Source: Isoetes taiwanensis
Lineage: Eukaryota; Streptophyta; Lycopodiopsida; Isoetales; Isoetaceae
Length of the DNA: 64,000 bases
NCBI GenBank assembly: GCA_021234155.1
Contig: JAJEKV010000109.1
Coordinates: 233,155 to 297,154, forward strand
Direction of reading: 5' to 3'
In this document: positions 1 through 8,421 of the stretch, piece by piece
Layout of the letters: each line of letters begins with the position of its first letter
How positions within the stretch are numbered: the first letter of the stretch is position 1
Made by a program: the position numbers and the translations under genes
The notes under the pieces: model-generated
What the model was told of the DNA's origin: nothing
Seen by the model: only the letters and a program-made list of their open reading frames with translations
The model's database searches: none

Positions 1-663
1 GATTGAGAATCAAACGAGTATTGAGCATCTTCCACGAACTCCATACTCTTAAAAGCAAAAACTTTCTTGGTAACTAGATCAAAACATCTCCAAGCCTTCA
101 TGTTAGGAGTGTACCCAATGAATATGACCTTAACTGCCCTGTCAGATAATTTACCTTTCTTTTGAAGTATTTCTCGAGGATAAGAAGCATATCCTACACA
201 AACAATACAAGAGGATGAGATATATCAGGCTGAACTCCATAAAGAGCCTCAAAGGATGTTTTTAACTTCAAGGCTTTTGTGGGAGCTCTGTTAGAAAGAT
301 AACATGCGGTGAACACTGCCTCTGCCCAAAAATCAGGAGACAAATTCTTATGTTTTAACATACTCCTTGTCAAATCCAAAAAAGTTTAATGTTTCCGTTC
401 AGCGACTCCATCTGCGAATGTGCATAGGGCACTATGAGTTCTCTATGAATACCCTTGTCCTTCAAATAAGTTGCAAACTCAGCTGACAAATATTCCTTTG
501 CATTATCTGTCCTGAGAACCTTGATTGAGGTAGAAAACTGGTTTTGAACCAAGGCATTGAAAGTTTTGAATGTAGAAAAGGCTTGAGATTTAAACTTAAG
601 AGTATAGACCCATGTATACCTACTAAAATCATCCACAAACACAATAAAATACCTGTTTCTCAT
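1..663 (-). pseudogene. Ty1/copia pol fragment, integrase core
   Basis: Translated on the minus strand this is the integrase part of a Ty1/copia polyprotein, the enzyme that inserts retrotransposon cDNA. Positions 663-370 give the start of the catalytic core with FVDDFSRYTWVY (first Asp) and LRTDNAKEYLS (second Asp), then a segment ending HSQMESLNG with a Glu where the third acidic residue is expected. The frame breaks near 375 and resumes at 379-194 with FWAEAVFTACYLSNRAPTKA, typical of the region after the core. It continues in 190-1 with GYTPNMKAWRCFD, the post-integrase segment. The window edge truncates it, and gag, reverse transcriptase and LTRs are not seen. It is a dead relic by the frameshift. 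Family identification is firm; the subfamily is not resolved. Confidence 0.85.
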
Positions 664-963
664 TATTAAACACTGTAGATGTGTACAAGGGAGGTCCAGA
701 CTTCCAGGTGTGGAAGGATGCTATAACTCACATATTAGAGGTGGAGGACAGATCCAGCAGGAATTATAGGTACTGGAGTACTTGCAAGGACTGGGTCATC
801 AAGCTTAGTTGTTGGAGCAGCAGGGCAGGCTGCAACAGGGACAGCAGCATCTGGAGATGCAGGAGCAGGTGCAAGAGCATCTGGAGTAGGAGGCAAGTCA
901 TTACTAGCTAAAACAAGGGAGGCACAAGGCATAATCACTTGCAAGGTTAGTCCTACTATACGT
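664..963. other. Ala/Pro/Gly-rich spacer between opposed copia pieces
   Basis: This stretch is imperfectly repetitive (runs such as GGAGCAGGTGCAAGAGCATC). Read on the minus strand (944-735) it gives a Pro/Ala-rich peptide such as PPTPDALAPAPASPD, like the low-complexity linker that follows integrase in some copia polyproteins. Its position upstream of the integrase relic would then mean a rearrangement. No independent gene is recognisable. Confidence 0.35.
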
Positions 964-1482
964 TTGAAGTTAAGGTCTCTTAGTCCTAGAGAGATGTGGA
1001 AATTTTTGCTTAAGCATTACGAGGAAAAGACATCCTCACAAATTGATCTCCTTGAGAATGAATTAAGGGGTCTAAAGCTTAAAAAAGAAGAGGATGTAAC
1101 TGAATTTTTCAACAAGTTTGATAATCTTATTGCTGACCTAAATGGAGCAGGAGTTGTAATCTCTGAAAGAAGTCAGGTGTTGCAAATTTCCAGGGCCATT
1201 GGTGAAAATGAGACATTGGCTCTATTTATAAGAAACTCTTGTAAGTCAAGAGAAGAAGCAGAAAATATTTTAAGAACTGAATGGGAACAGAAAAAAATAT
1301 TAAGGCAGAGTCAAGCTGAAGAAACTCCTGAAATTTTATTGCTTAAGAAGAAGGATAAAGTAATATGCTATAACTGCCATGAGATGGGCCATTATAAGAA
1401 TGAATGTCCAAAATTTAAAAAGGAATTCAATTGCTACACGTGGAGGCAAAGGGCATGTAGCATCAAAATGTCCTACACCTAA
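964..1482 (+). pseudogene. Ty1/copia gag (UBN2-type) with zinc knuckle
   Basis: This is the capsid/nucleocapsid part of a second copia element on the opposite strand to the first. The N-terminal part (MWKFLLKHYEEKTSSQID, then VTEFFNKFDNLIADL) is typical of the gag-polypeptide UBN2 domain. A CCHC zinc knuckle, CYNCHEMGHYKNEC, lies at about 1367-1408 and would bind genomic RNA. The start of gag is missing; 964 is simply where the frame opens. Near 1430 the frame shifts by one base, between the first knuckle and the remnant of a second (GGKGHVASKC), which continues in the next entry. The 5' LTR and primer-binding site are not seen upstream, so the element is 5'-truncated. Confidence 0.85.
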
Positions 1483-2122
1483 AAGTTATGGTAAATCTGC
1501 AAGAGGCAGAGGTGAGGGCAGATCTTCAAGAGGTGGCAGAGGACGTGGTCATGAAAGAACCTATGTGGCAAGAGAACAAGAAGATAAGACCAATGAAGAA
1601 GATGATGATGAGGTATCTCATGAATTTGCAATTATTAATGAGAATATGACAACTGACAATTCTGAACATTTGATAGTTGATAGTGGAGCTGAAAGATCAA
1701 TAGTGCAAAATATTGATCTTCTGAAGAACATAACCAATGCAAGCTCAAGGAGAATTCAGGTGGGAAATGGAGCTCTGCAAGAGGTTCAAGGAAGAGGTTT
1801 ATTACAGCTAACAGACTTAGCTGGAAATATTGTAAATATTCAGAATGTTTTGTGTGTACCTGGTATTATCAAGAATTTAATATCAGTTAGTCAGTTGTGT
1901 GATTTGGGATACAAAGTTAATTTTGATGCTGAGCAGTGCAATATCATGATGAATAATGAAATAAAGTTTTATGGTAAACGAGTGGGAAGTTTGTATGGAC
2001 TGGAAAATATTGAACATCACTCTATTAATGCAGTTCAAGAAGTTGGTTTGGAATTTGGCACAATAGACTTGCTCACACCAATTACAAAAAACTGGAACCT
2101 TTACACAAGCAAGGGCATATAA
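1430..2122 (+). pseudogene. Ty1/copia nucleocapsid tail and aspartic protease
   Basis: This continues the gag frame after the shift near 1430. It starts with the half knuckle GHVASKCPTPK, then an Arg/Gly-rich stretch (RGRGEGRSSRGGRGRG, ~1500-1550) of the RNA-binding kind. The retroviral-type aspartic protease follows, with active site IVDSGAERS at about 1672-1700 and downstream LCVPGIIKNLISVSQL, a strongly conserved copia feature. The reading frame closes at 2122 as the GAG-pre-integrase domain starts. That domain can still be read in another frame (GHISFENT, then CEGCALGKLSRLPFHK, ~2110-2200). The product would be a polyprotein segment processed by its own protease. Here it is broken by frameshifts and cannot make the full polyprotein. 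Confidence 0.85.
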
Positions 2123-2199
2123 GCTTTGAAAATACAAGTAAGCATGATCATATGTGTGAGGGGTGTGCCTTGGGAAAGCTAAGTAGATTACCTTTTCAT

Positions 2200-2765
2200 A
2201 AAAGGAAAACCAGAGCTTAACAAAAGCTTGAACTAATACATTCAGACTTATGTGGTCCCTAAATGTCAAAAGCAGAACTAACAAGAGATACTTCATAACC
2301 TTCACAGATGATTACAGCAGAATGTGTACCACATACTGTTTAAACAGAAAATCTCAAGCTCTGAATGCTTTCAAGATATATGTTGCAGAAAAGAAACGAG
2401 AAACAAGTGCCAAGGTGAAATGTATTAGATCAGATAGAGGAGGAGAATACCTCTCAGATCAATTTAAAGCCTTTTGCATATCACATGGAATTAAGAGGCA
2501 ATTAACCTGCAGACACACTCCACAGCAAAATGGTGTCTCAGAAAGGAAGAACATAACTTTATTGGATGTTGTTAGGTCAATGTTGAAAGAAAGTGGATTA
2601 CCTAACTATCTATGGGAAGAAGCTCTTTACACAGCTGTAGAAATTCAAAATTTGCTTCCTTCAGTAAGCTTACAAGGAAATATTCCTATGCTGCTATGGG
2701 AATCTGAAAAGAAATTAAACTATGAGAAATTTAAGGTTTATGGGTGTATGGTCTCAGATCATTAT
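2200..2765 (+). pseudogene. Ty1/copia integrase core, 3'-truncated
   Basis: An in-frame stop near 2218 and another near 2261 separate the pre-integrase zinc region from the catalytic core. From about 2268 the core reads RYFITFTDDYSRM (first Asp), IRSDRGGEYLSDQF (second Asp) and TPQQNGVSERKN (Glu), the D,D(35)E triad of copia integrase, followed by LPNYLWEEALYTAVEI. Similarity stops after FKVYGCM (~2745). Beyond this the minus-strand gene A begins, so the copia piece ends at a breakpoint around 2745-2765 and lacks reverse transcriptase, RNase H and 3' LTR. Together with the previous two entries it is one degenerate element in plus orientation. Confidence 0.85.
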
Positions 2766-4229
2766 TCCACCTCAAAAGCATGCCCGCTTTAGGTATTGTC
2801 AAACATGCCGGACACCGGAAGTTCACCTCTGTCGGAGGGGGAAAGCCTTCAGTAACAGTCACTCCTACGGTCTTCATACCCAAGAACTGGTCACATACTG
2901 CATCTTCTGGACCAGTGAAGGATATAAATCCCTTCGCTGCAAGGATGGCAGCACAAGAGTGATAAATTTCGCAGTCAGTCTCGTACCTAGTTAGCGACAT
3001 GGTGTCTCTGTTGCTTCCCCCTCGCTGTCTTTTTGATGCCGACGGCAAGTCCACGACATCGGAGTCATGAACATCACTTTCCCTCCAGAGAATGAAGGAA
3101 CCCAATGCCTCACCTAAGGTTCTTGCTTCTGGAGTAGGCCAAGAGAGAACATGATGCCCCTCAAACACAGCTAGAACACCAACACTCACAAGTCCATCGG
3201 GGATGTCTTTAAAGTGGCATCTCTCCCTAGCTCCCATGGCCCCTTTGCCAACTGCCCGACCATCTTTGAATAGGTACACCTCCTGCACAAAAAAAAAAAT
3301 GGATCAGTTCAAGAGCAAAGTTACAGCAGATGGTCCTTAGCTGGTGAAATTGGGTAATTTTCTCCCTGTTGTAATGTAAATTGGGCAGGTGAAATTGGGC
3401 GGGCGCCCAATTTGCTCCCTGGTCTAGTGGTCTTGAGGAGTTGAAATTGGGCACCCGCCCAATTACCTCCCTCTTGCAGTGTTTCTTAGCTGCTAAAATT
3501 GGGCGGGCGCCCAATTTGCTCCCTGGTCTAGTGGTCTTGAGGAGTTGAAATTGGGCACCCACCCAAATTACCTCCCTCTTGCAGTGTTTCTTAGCTGCTA
3601 AAATTTGGCGGGCGCCCAATTTGCTCCCTGGTATAGGGGTCTTCAGAAGTTGAAATTGGGCACCTGCCCAATTACCTCCCTGTTGCAGTGTTCCTTAGCT
3701 GCTGAAATTGGGCAGGCGCCCAATTTGCTCCCCGTTGTGGTGGTCCTCAAGAGTTGAAATTGGGCACCCGCCCAATTTGACATCACAGGTGCTATACATA
3801 AATGAGACATAGCCACTCTTTCTAAAAGGGCACCCACCCAATTTGCCAGTACAGATGGTATAAATGAATGATACATACTCGGGAGGTCTATCTGCCCATA
3901 CATTGTTACTTAGGAATCAAAGTAGGCACCCACGAATGATACATATTCAGGAGGTCTATCTGCTCATACAGTGTTACTCAGGAATCAAACAAGGCACCCA
4001 CCCTATGTGGCCCTGCTTCCATGCTACCTGAGATAGAATATAGACTACATCAGTTATGTATAGGGGACCGAACACACATCTCTCAAATTTTCTATTTACT
4101 TCTCAAATCTTATCATCAATACTGCTCTATACCAATCCAGGCATCTTAATATCAGCGCATGCAACCCACAATGGCAAAGAATGAACGTGTATACCGACAG
4201 AAACTTACCTTTGGTGAATCGCACGCCAT
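2731..4229 (-). CDS. Gene A: two-exon gene with DUF8039-like domain (transposon-associated), 3'-truncated
   Basis: I infer two exons. Exon 1 is 4229-4209 (ATG GCG TGC..., peptide MACDSPK) and ends at a perfect GTAAGT donor. Exon 2 starts at 3282 after a T-rich acceptor ending GCAG. The join keeps frame and continues EVYLFKDGRAVGKGAMGA. The segment LVSVGVLAVFEGHH, then LSWPTPEARTLGEALGSFI and LW, has the pattern of DUF8039, a domain found in plant transposon open reading frames (VSV...P.P....TLGEALGTFV.WP). This is recognition from memory, not a search. A Ser/Arg-rich linker follows. The 3' end runs into the copia breakpoint, so the last residues (LRPYTHKP) are foreign. The single intron (3283-4208) is dominated by palindromic tandem repeats. 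Gene A is divergent from gene B, and the two starts lie about 645 bp apart. Confidence 0.5.
3320..3790. repeat. 104-105 bp tandem repeat carrying palindromes (gene A intron)
   Basis: About four copies, marked by TTGAAATTGGGCAC at 3441, 3545, 3650 and 3754. Each unit holds two palindromic sites. One is the hairpin with arms AAATTGGGCG and CGCCCAATTT around GG, perfect at 3392-3413 and 3496-3517 and one to two changes off at 3601 and 3705. The other is a variant of the form AAATTGGGC-ACCC-GCCCAATT. The array sits inside the inferred intron of gene A. Confidence 0.85.
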
Positions 4230-4873
4230 CCGCTGAACAAGTAGCCGCCCAAGAATGTGAGAGAACGGAATGGCTTAGCCGCTCCGCTTCCTCGAGAGTA
4301 ATTCAAAATTCAATTCTCCCACCAGAGTTTGATTGGGCGGGCGGGCCCGTAATATAAATTCAAATTCAAATTCAGGCGGGACGTAAATCAAATTTAGGCG
4401 GGCCCGTAATTTGAAATTGAAAATGCGCCGGGCGGTCCGTAATATAAATTTGAAATTGGGCGGGCCTCGTGAGATTTTAAAATTTAAAATTTAAATTACA
4501 AGACGTCTATGTCAATTCAAAAAAAGCGCATTTAATTTTTTGGGCACATTTATTGCAAAGATGTCTATTTTTATTGTTCTTTCCTTTGGTCCATATTTAG
4601 TTAAAGCCGTCTATGATTAAGGCTCTTCTCATGCAAGCCCGCCACTTGTCATTCACCAGTTAAACCTAACCGCCCATTCCTTTTCGCATTCCGGCATTCT
4701 TTGAGCCTATCGTGTTCATATCGATTTCTTCGAAGCGCTGACTCCGAGCATCCAGGCGCCTATCGTGTTGAAAGTGATTTCTTTTGAGCGCTAACTCCGA
4801 GCATCCAGGCGCCTATTGTGTTCAGTGATTTCTTCTAAGCGCTGACTGCTAGCTTCCAGGCGCCACTGCTTTC
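4230..4873. promoter_or_regulatory. Divergent intergenic region between genes A and B
   Basis: This is the only sequence between the two inferred start codons (4229 minus, 4874 plus), so it should hold both promoters. It contains a GC/AT mosaic (4330-4470) with half-palindrome words such as GGCGGGCCCGTAAT and TGAAATTGGGCGGGC. No clear TATA box was picked out. The plus-proximal side carries a separate 54 bp tandem repeat. Confidence 0.4.
4704..4866 (+). repeat. 54 bp tandem repeat x3 upstream of gene B
   Basis: Three imperfect copies start with GCCTAT at 4704, 4758 and 4811. Each has CGTGTT, GTGATTTCTTC-like and GCGCTGACTCCGAGCATCCA blocks. They lie directly before the ATG at 4874, so they are likely 5' UTR or promoter repeats. 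Confidence 0.8.
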
Positions 4874-4904
4874 ATGGAAAATCGACCCCTGAAGGAAGGA
4901 AAAG
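4874..4904 (+). CDS. Possible first exon of gene B
   Basis: An ATG at 4874 opens MENRPLKEGK and is followed by a GT (AAAG-GTACTG, a weak donor). Splicing to the acceptor CAG at 5642-5644 would be in frame and give ...KEGKAPMARTKQTAR. In that model the histone-like peptide is internal from residue 13. Without this exon the ATG at 5650 starts the protein and the peptide is terminal. Only transcript data can decide. Confidence 0.35.
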
Positions 4905-5099
4905 GTACTGCTCTTTTCTTCAACTTCAGTTCTTTACATTACTGCAGGAGATAAGCCACTGGCCATAAGGAGTCCACCCAATCCTACATCCATCATTTTA
5001 GGTTGTTACTAAGAACCTCAGAAGCTGTCTCCTCTGCACCCAATAACCCTTTGGCCCGTTGGATCACATCTGGGACCCTCTGGGACCCTCTGGCCTCTC

Positions 5100-5560
5100 T
5101 CTGCTATGTGACCTCCTCTGCTCTGGCAAATTGGGCAGGCGCGCAATTTGGCACCCTGTTGCCTTCATAACTCCCTTCGGTTGGCAAATCGGGCGGACGC
5201 CCAATGTGGGACCTTCTGGCCTCTTTTGGCCTTCATAACTCCCTTGGGTCAGCAAATCCTCTTGCCTTCATAAGTCCCTTGGGTTGGCAAATCGGGCGGG
5301 CGCCCAATTTGGGACCCTCTGCTCTCTTTTTGCCTTCATAACTCCGTTGGGTCAGTCTCTGGCCTCTCTCTTTGCTTTTCAACCTCCTCTGCTCTGACAA
5401 ATTGGGCGGGCGCCCAATTTGTCTCCTCTTGCCTCTCTCTTCTATGCAACCTCCTCTGCTTTGGCAACTCTCCTCTTGTATATGTTCCTGCATGCAAACC
5501 TCCTCTGTTGTGGCAAATCGGGCGGGCGCCCAATTTGGCACGCTCTAGGTTGCCTTTCTT
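5100..5560. repeat. Palindrome-rich repeat block upstream of gene B exon
   Basis: It contains the 22 bp palindrome perfectly at 5399-5420 and with one change (AAATCGGGCG left arm) at 5288 and 5515, plus degenerate forms near 5125 and 5186. Sites are spaced about 60-115 bp apart and separated by pyrimidine-rich filler with recurrent words CTTCATAACTCCCTT and CAACCTCCTCTGCT. If exon 4874-4904 is real, this is its intron. Confidence 0.8.
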
Positions 5561-5644
5561 CTTGCCTCTTGCCTCTAGCCTCTATGTGCCTTCTTTTAAT
5601 GCTTGCACACACCACTAATGTGATTAATGAATGATGTTATGCAG

Positions 5645-7214
5645 CACCCATGGCAAGAACTAAACAAACTGCACGTGTACCAGGAGCTGGGCCTCCGTTG
5701 GCACAGGCATTTGCTGCAGCAAAGGAAGCAGAGTCGGAAATTCAGTTCAATGGTATTGAAGTCGTCCCGGAACTAATGACTGCTGTAGCAGATAAATTTT
5801 CTTGGTGCATAGAGGTAGGCAATATCCACCCTGGGTCTAGCACAAATCACCTCAAGGATCTGTGCTTGTACTTTGCTGAGCCCGGGACACGGAGAACAAT
5901 GTTGTTTAAGTACCCCTACACTACGATTTTGTACTTATAGTACCTTGGGTAGTGTATAGTACGTCTTGTACCTCTAAAGTGTAGGGTCAGTTTTTTTTTT
6001 TTTATATGAGCTTAAATCATATCCTCAAGACAATTTTATGCCTCCCTAATGTCTAATGTCAATTTCAAGGCTAAAAAAACTCTAATTGTATATTTCTAGC
6101 TCTTGTAGTGTTTGACAAAGAGCAGGTACAATTTTTGTGCTTATATTTCTTTGCTTTAGTACTAATTTCAATCCATTTACATGAATTTTTTATTGTGGGT
6201 TCTTATTTGACCAGCTAGATCTCTTAACCAACTCCTTATAGTTCAGATCTTATAGAAAATCCTCAAAAAAGTCTAACCTCAAGTGCAAATTTGCAAAATT
6301 TACATAAAGAACTTTATATTTTTCCCGTACGTAACGTACTGTATGTACTATACATAAAAACAGAACAACACATGGCAAACGTACATAACGTACTAAAAAA
6401 CTCTAAAGTACATAAAAGGTACAGTACCTTGGAAAACGTACTGTACAAGTACTGTACACTAAGTACGTGACAACACTGACGGAGAACACAGAATGCTGGT
6501 ATAGCAATTGACATGACTGTGAGCAAAGATTTTGCCAACGAGATAGAGGTTGTCGTAGAGGACGTGCTTGATAAGTCATTTCAAGGATACAGGTTACCCT
6601 TTGGGACTTACAATCCTCAGCTAATGCATGCAAGCATCACTGAGGCTTCACATTCATGTCAGGCCAAGGGCTGGGTCCTGTCTTCTTACGAAAGCCTTGA
6701 GAGATCTGGACTCACGAAACGGGGAGATATTTTAGATGGATTTAATACAGTTAGACAGTATATACTCGATCACAAACAAAATCGATCAAAGGCCCTTTAC
6801 ACAGAGTATCAAGGGAAGAACCAACCAAAGGTCTATGACACGCCGTGGTTGAGATCATGTTATGGAGTATCTAGGAAGGGTGAAGGACCGAAGGGCACAG
6901 AGAAGCCCGCATCCGTGTCATCAGAAAAGTTAAATGTTCCTAAAAAGAAAAGATCAGAAACACCAACTCCAAAATTGATTCTTGGTGGTATGCGAACATC
7001 ACGTAGCCCGGACCTTAGCATTATCTGAGCAGTCCCCACCAGAAAAGCAAGGAAAAAAGCGAAGTCGGCACGAGGCAATAGCTTCCTCTTTAAGAAAAGA
7101 AGAGATTCGACTCCACCATCAACATCAGGTGCATCCGATGGGGGGAGTGAGACTGACACAGGCTCAGAGGAAGATGACAGGCAAATTGTGAAGTGCTCGA
7201 CATCCGGCGGGCGC
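5645..7214 (+). CDS. Gene B, N-terminal block: histone H3 tail look-alike plus unknown domain (interrupted)
   Basis: The exon starts after a CAG acceptor. The first ATG (5650) encodes MARTKQTARVPGAGPP. Its first nine residues equal the N-terminus of histone H3 (H3 continues KSTGG). An unrecognised domain follows, with GIEVVPELMTAVADKFSW and HLKDLCLYFAEPGTRRT, ending at 5898. A 580 bp insertion (5899-6478) interrupts here. Skipping it and one target-site copy, the same frame continues at 6489 with QNAGIAIDMTVSKDFANEIE and runs to a TGA at 7026. Beyond that stop the frame is still coding-like to 7214: a Lys/Arg-rich nuclear-localisation-like stretch (RKARKKAKSARG), then an acidic Ser-rich one (GSETDTGSEEDD). 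That suggests the TGA is a recent change or a base error. Apart from the H3-like start I know no family for this part. Gene B is divergent from gene A. Confidence 0.6.
5899..6478. mobile_element. Mutator-like MITE inserted in gene B (10 bp direct repeats)
   Basis: The decamer ACGGAGAACA occurs at 5889-5898 and 6479-6488, flanking this segment. The ends are inverted and similar: left TGTTGTTTAAGTAC, right (reverse complement) TGTTGTCACGTAC. The interior is AT-rich and packed with GTAC words near both ends (for example CGTACTGTACAAGTACTGTAC split over 6436-6456). Target duplications of 9-10 bp are typical of Mutator-like elements. No transposase is encoded, so it is non-autonomous. Skipping it joins codon ACA (5896-5898) to CAG (6489-6491) in frame, which is independent support for the boundaries. 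Confidence 0.75.
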
Positions 7215-7218
7215 TGAC

Positions 7219-7821
7219 CCAGTGAAAGCGAGCGGAGTCAGTCACAAAGCGCATTGATCAACATTAAGCACGTGGAAAGGATCTATCCTCTTGGAGTTGA
7301 ATTCAAATAGAGGTGGATATCTTTAAAATGCATCAAGCACCTGCAAATATGACCTGCAGGTCATCAGTCCAGAACATGTTGATACACTCTATGAATCATT
7401 TATTAATGTGCAGATGCATCCACCTTGTGCGGATGTTGTACCCTTTGATCCGCATTAATCGGCGTAATCAAGTGGAAGAAGGCCAGGGATTTGGACAATG
7501 CAGAATACTGGATTGTAAATGGCAATCACACTACTGCAGTTGCCCAAATTCTTGTCAACCAGGCCTTGGAATGGCCAGCAGAAAGGGCTCATCTGAAAGA
7601 TCTTATCTTTTTCTTCTACGCCAAAAGAAAATGTCGTCAAGTGGCAGAACCTCACTCCTCATCAATATGTGAAGGTCACCAGAGAGAGCAACGATATCAC
7701 CAAGAATACTATCCATCAGGATGTTTACTTCGAACAAATACAGCAGCTAAGGAATCAATGGGCATTCTATGGAAAGCCAAAGAAAGGAAAGCGCGGACTA
7801 TCCCAAGATAGCGCATATTCA
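7219..7821 (+). pseudogene. Gene B, ParB-like segment (frameshifted)
   Basis: This continues gene B in three alternating frames. It starts with HVERIYPLGVEF, then VDIFKMHQAPANM and SPEHVDTLYESFINVQMHPP (~7365-7425). The key piece is NAEYWIVNGNHTTAVAQILV at 7494-7553. That order resembles ParB/sulfiredoxin-fold domains, which start with a ...I.P..V..L..S. helix and have a ..VVDG.HR..A..L core. Here the usual Arg is Thr, so I call it ParB-like only. The end reads NQWAFYGKPKKGKRGLSQ and stops at a consensus donor (TTCA-GTAAGT, 7822). In bacteria and phages ParB-like domains are often fused to DNA methyltransferases, which fits the nearby gene D. At least three frame changes and two stops are present. 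Confidence 0.45.
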
Positions 7822-8421
7822 GTAAGTCATTTCTAATTGTCGATGCAGTCTGTTTTTTCACATTAAATTGGCTTCCAATTTGGGGCGCCGTGTGTATTTA
7901 GCATGTGAAATTGCATTCCTTAGCCACCAAATTGGGCTGGCCAAATTTGGGAGGCCTCCCATGTGCAAATCATCATGTTTCTTGCGGCGTTTGGCTATGA
8001 AATTGGCTACCCAATTTCGAATGACCCTATGTGCATTTAGCGCATTTAGCATGCTAAATCGTATCCCTTGGCTATGAAATTGGGCGCCCGCCCAATTTTG
8101 ATGTCACTTGTCTTAATCACCGTGTTTCATCTTGCCTCGGCATATGAAATTGGGCCGCCCAATTTGGGTTGGCCTCCCATGTGAACTCAAGATGTCACTT
8201 GTAGCCTCTTGGCTATGAAATTGGGCGGGCCCAATTTCGGTTAATCCTATGTGAATTTAGCATGTTAAATTGCATCCCCTTGTGTATGAAATTGGGCGGG
8301 CGCCCAATTTGCGATGGTTCCTCATATGCATTTGCCCCCATGTGCAATGCATGTTAGCTTGTGTGTTGCTAAATTTTGAGACCGTATATTTCAAATATGC
8401 TAAGTTTACTATGCTGTGCAG
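7822..8421 (+). repeat. Gene B intron filled with palindrome variants
   Basis: Bounded by a GTAAGT donor and a TGTGCAG acceptor. It holds about seven variants of the AAATTGGGC...GCCCAATTT palindrome (near 7864, 7928, 8001, 8078, 8148, 8218 and the perfect copy at 8289-8310), spaced about 65-75 bp. Between them AT-rich filler repeats CATGTGCATTTAGCATG-like words. Several variants keep both arms while the spacer varies, so pairing rather than exact sequence is conserved. Confidence 0.75.

Noticed and set aside
2744-2994. Plus-strand frames overlapping gene A exon 2
   Set aside because: The minus frame joins in phase to a consensus first exon and has domain-like sequence; the plus frames are shadows.
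3320-5560. CRISPR-like regular palindromic repeats
   Set aside because: The DNA is eukaryotic, spacers are repetitive rather than unique, and there are no cas genes; these are intronic palindrome arrays.
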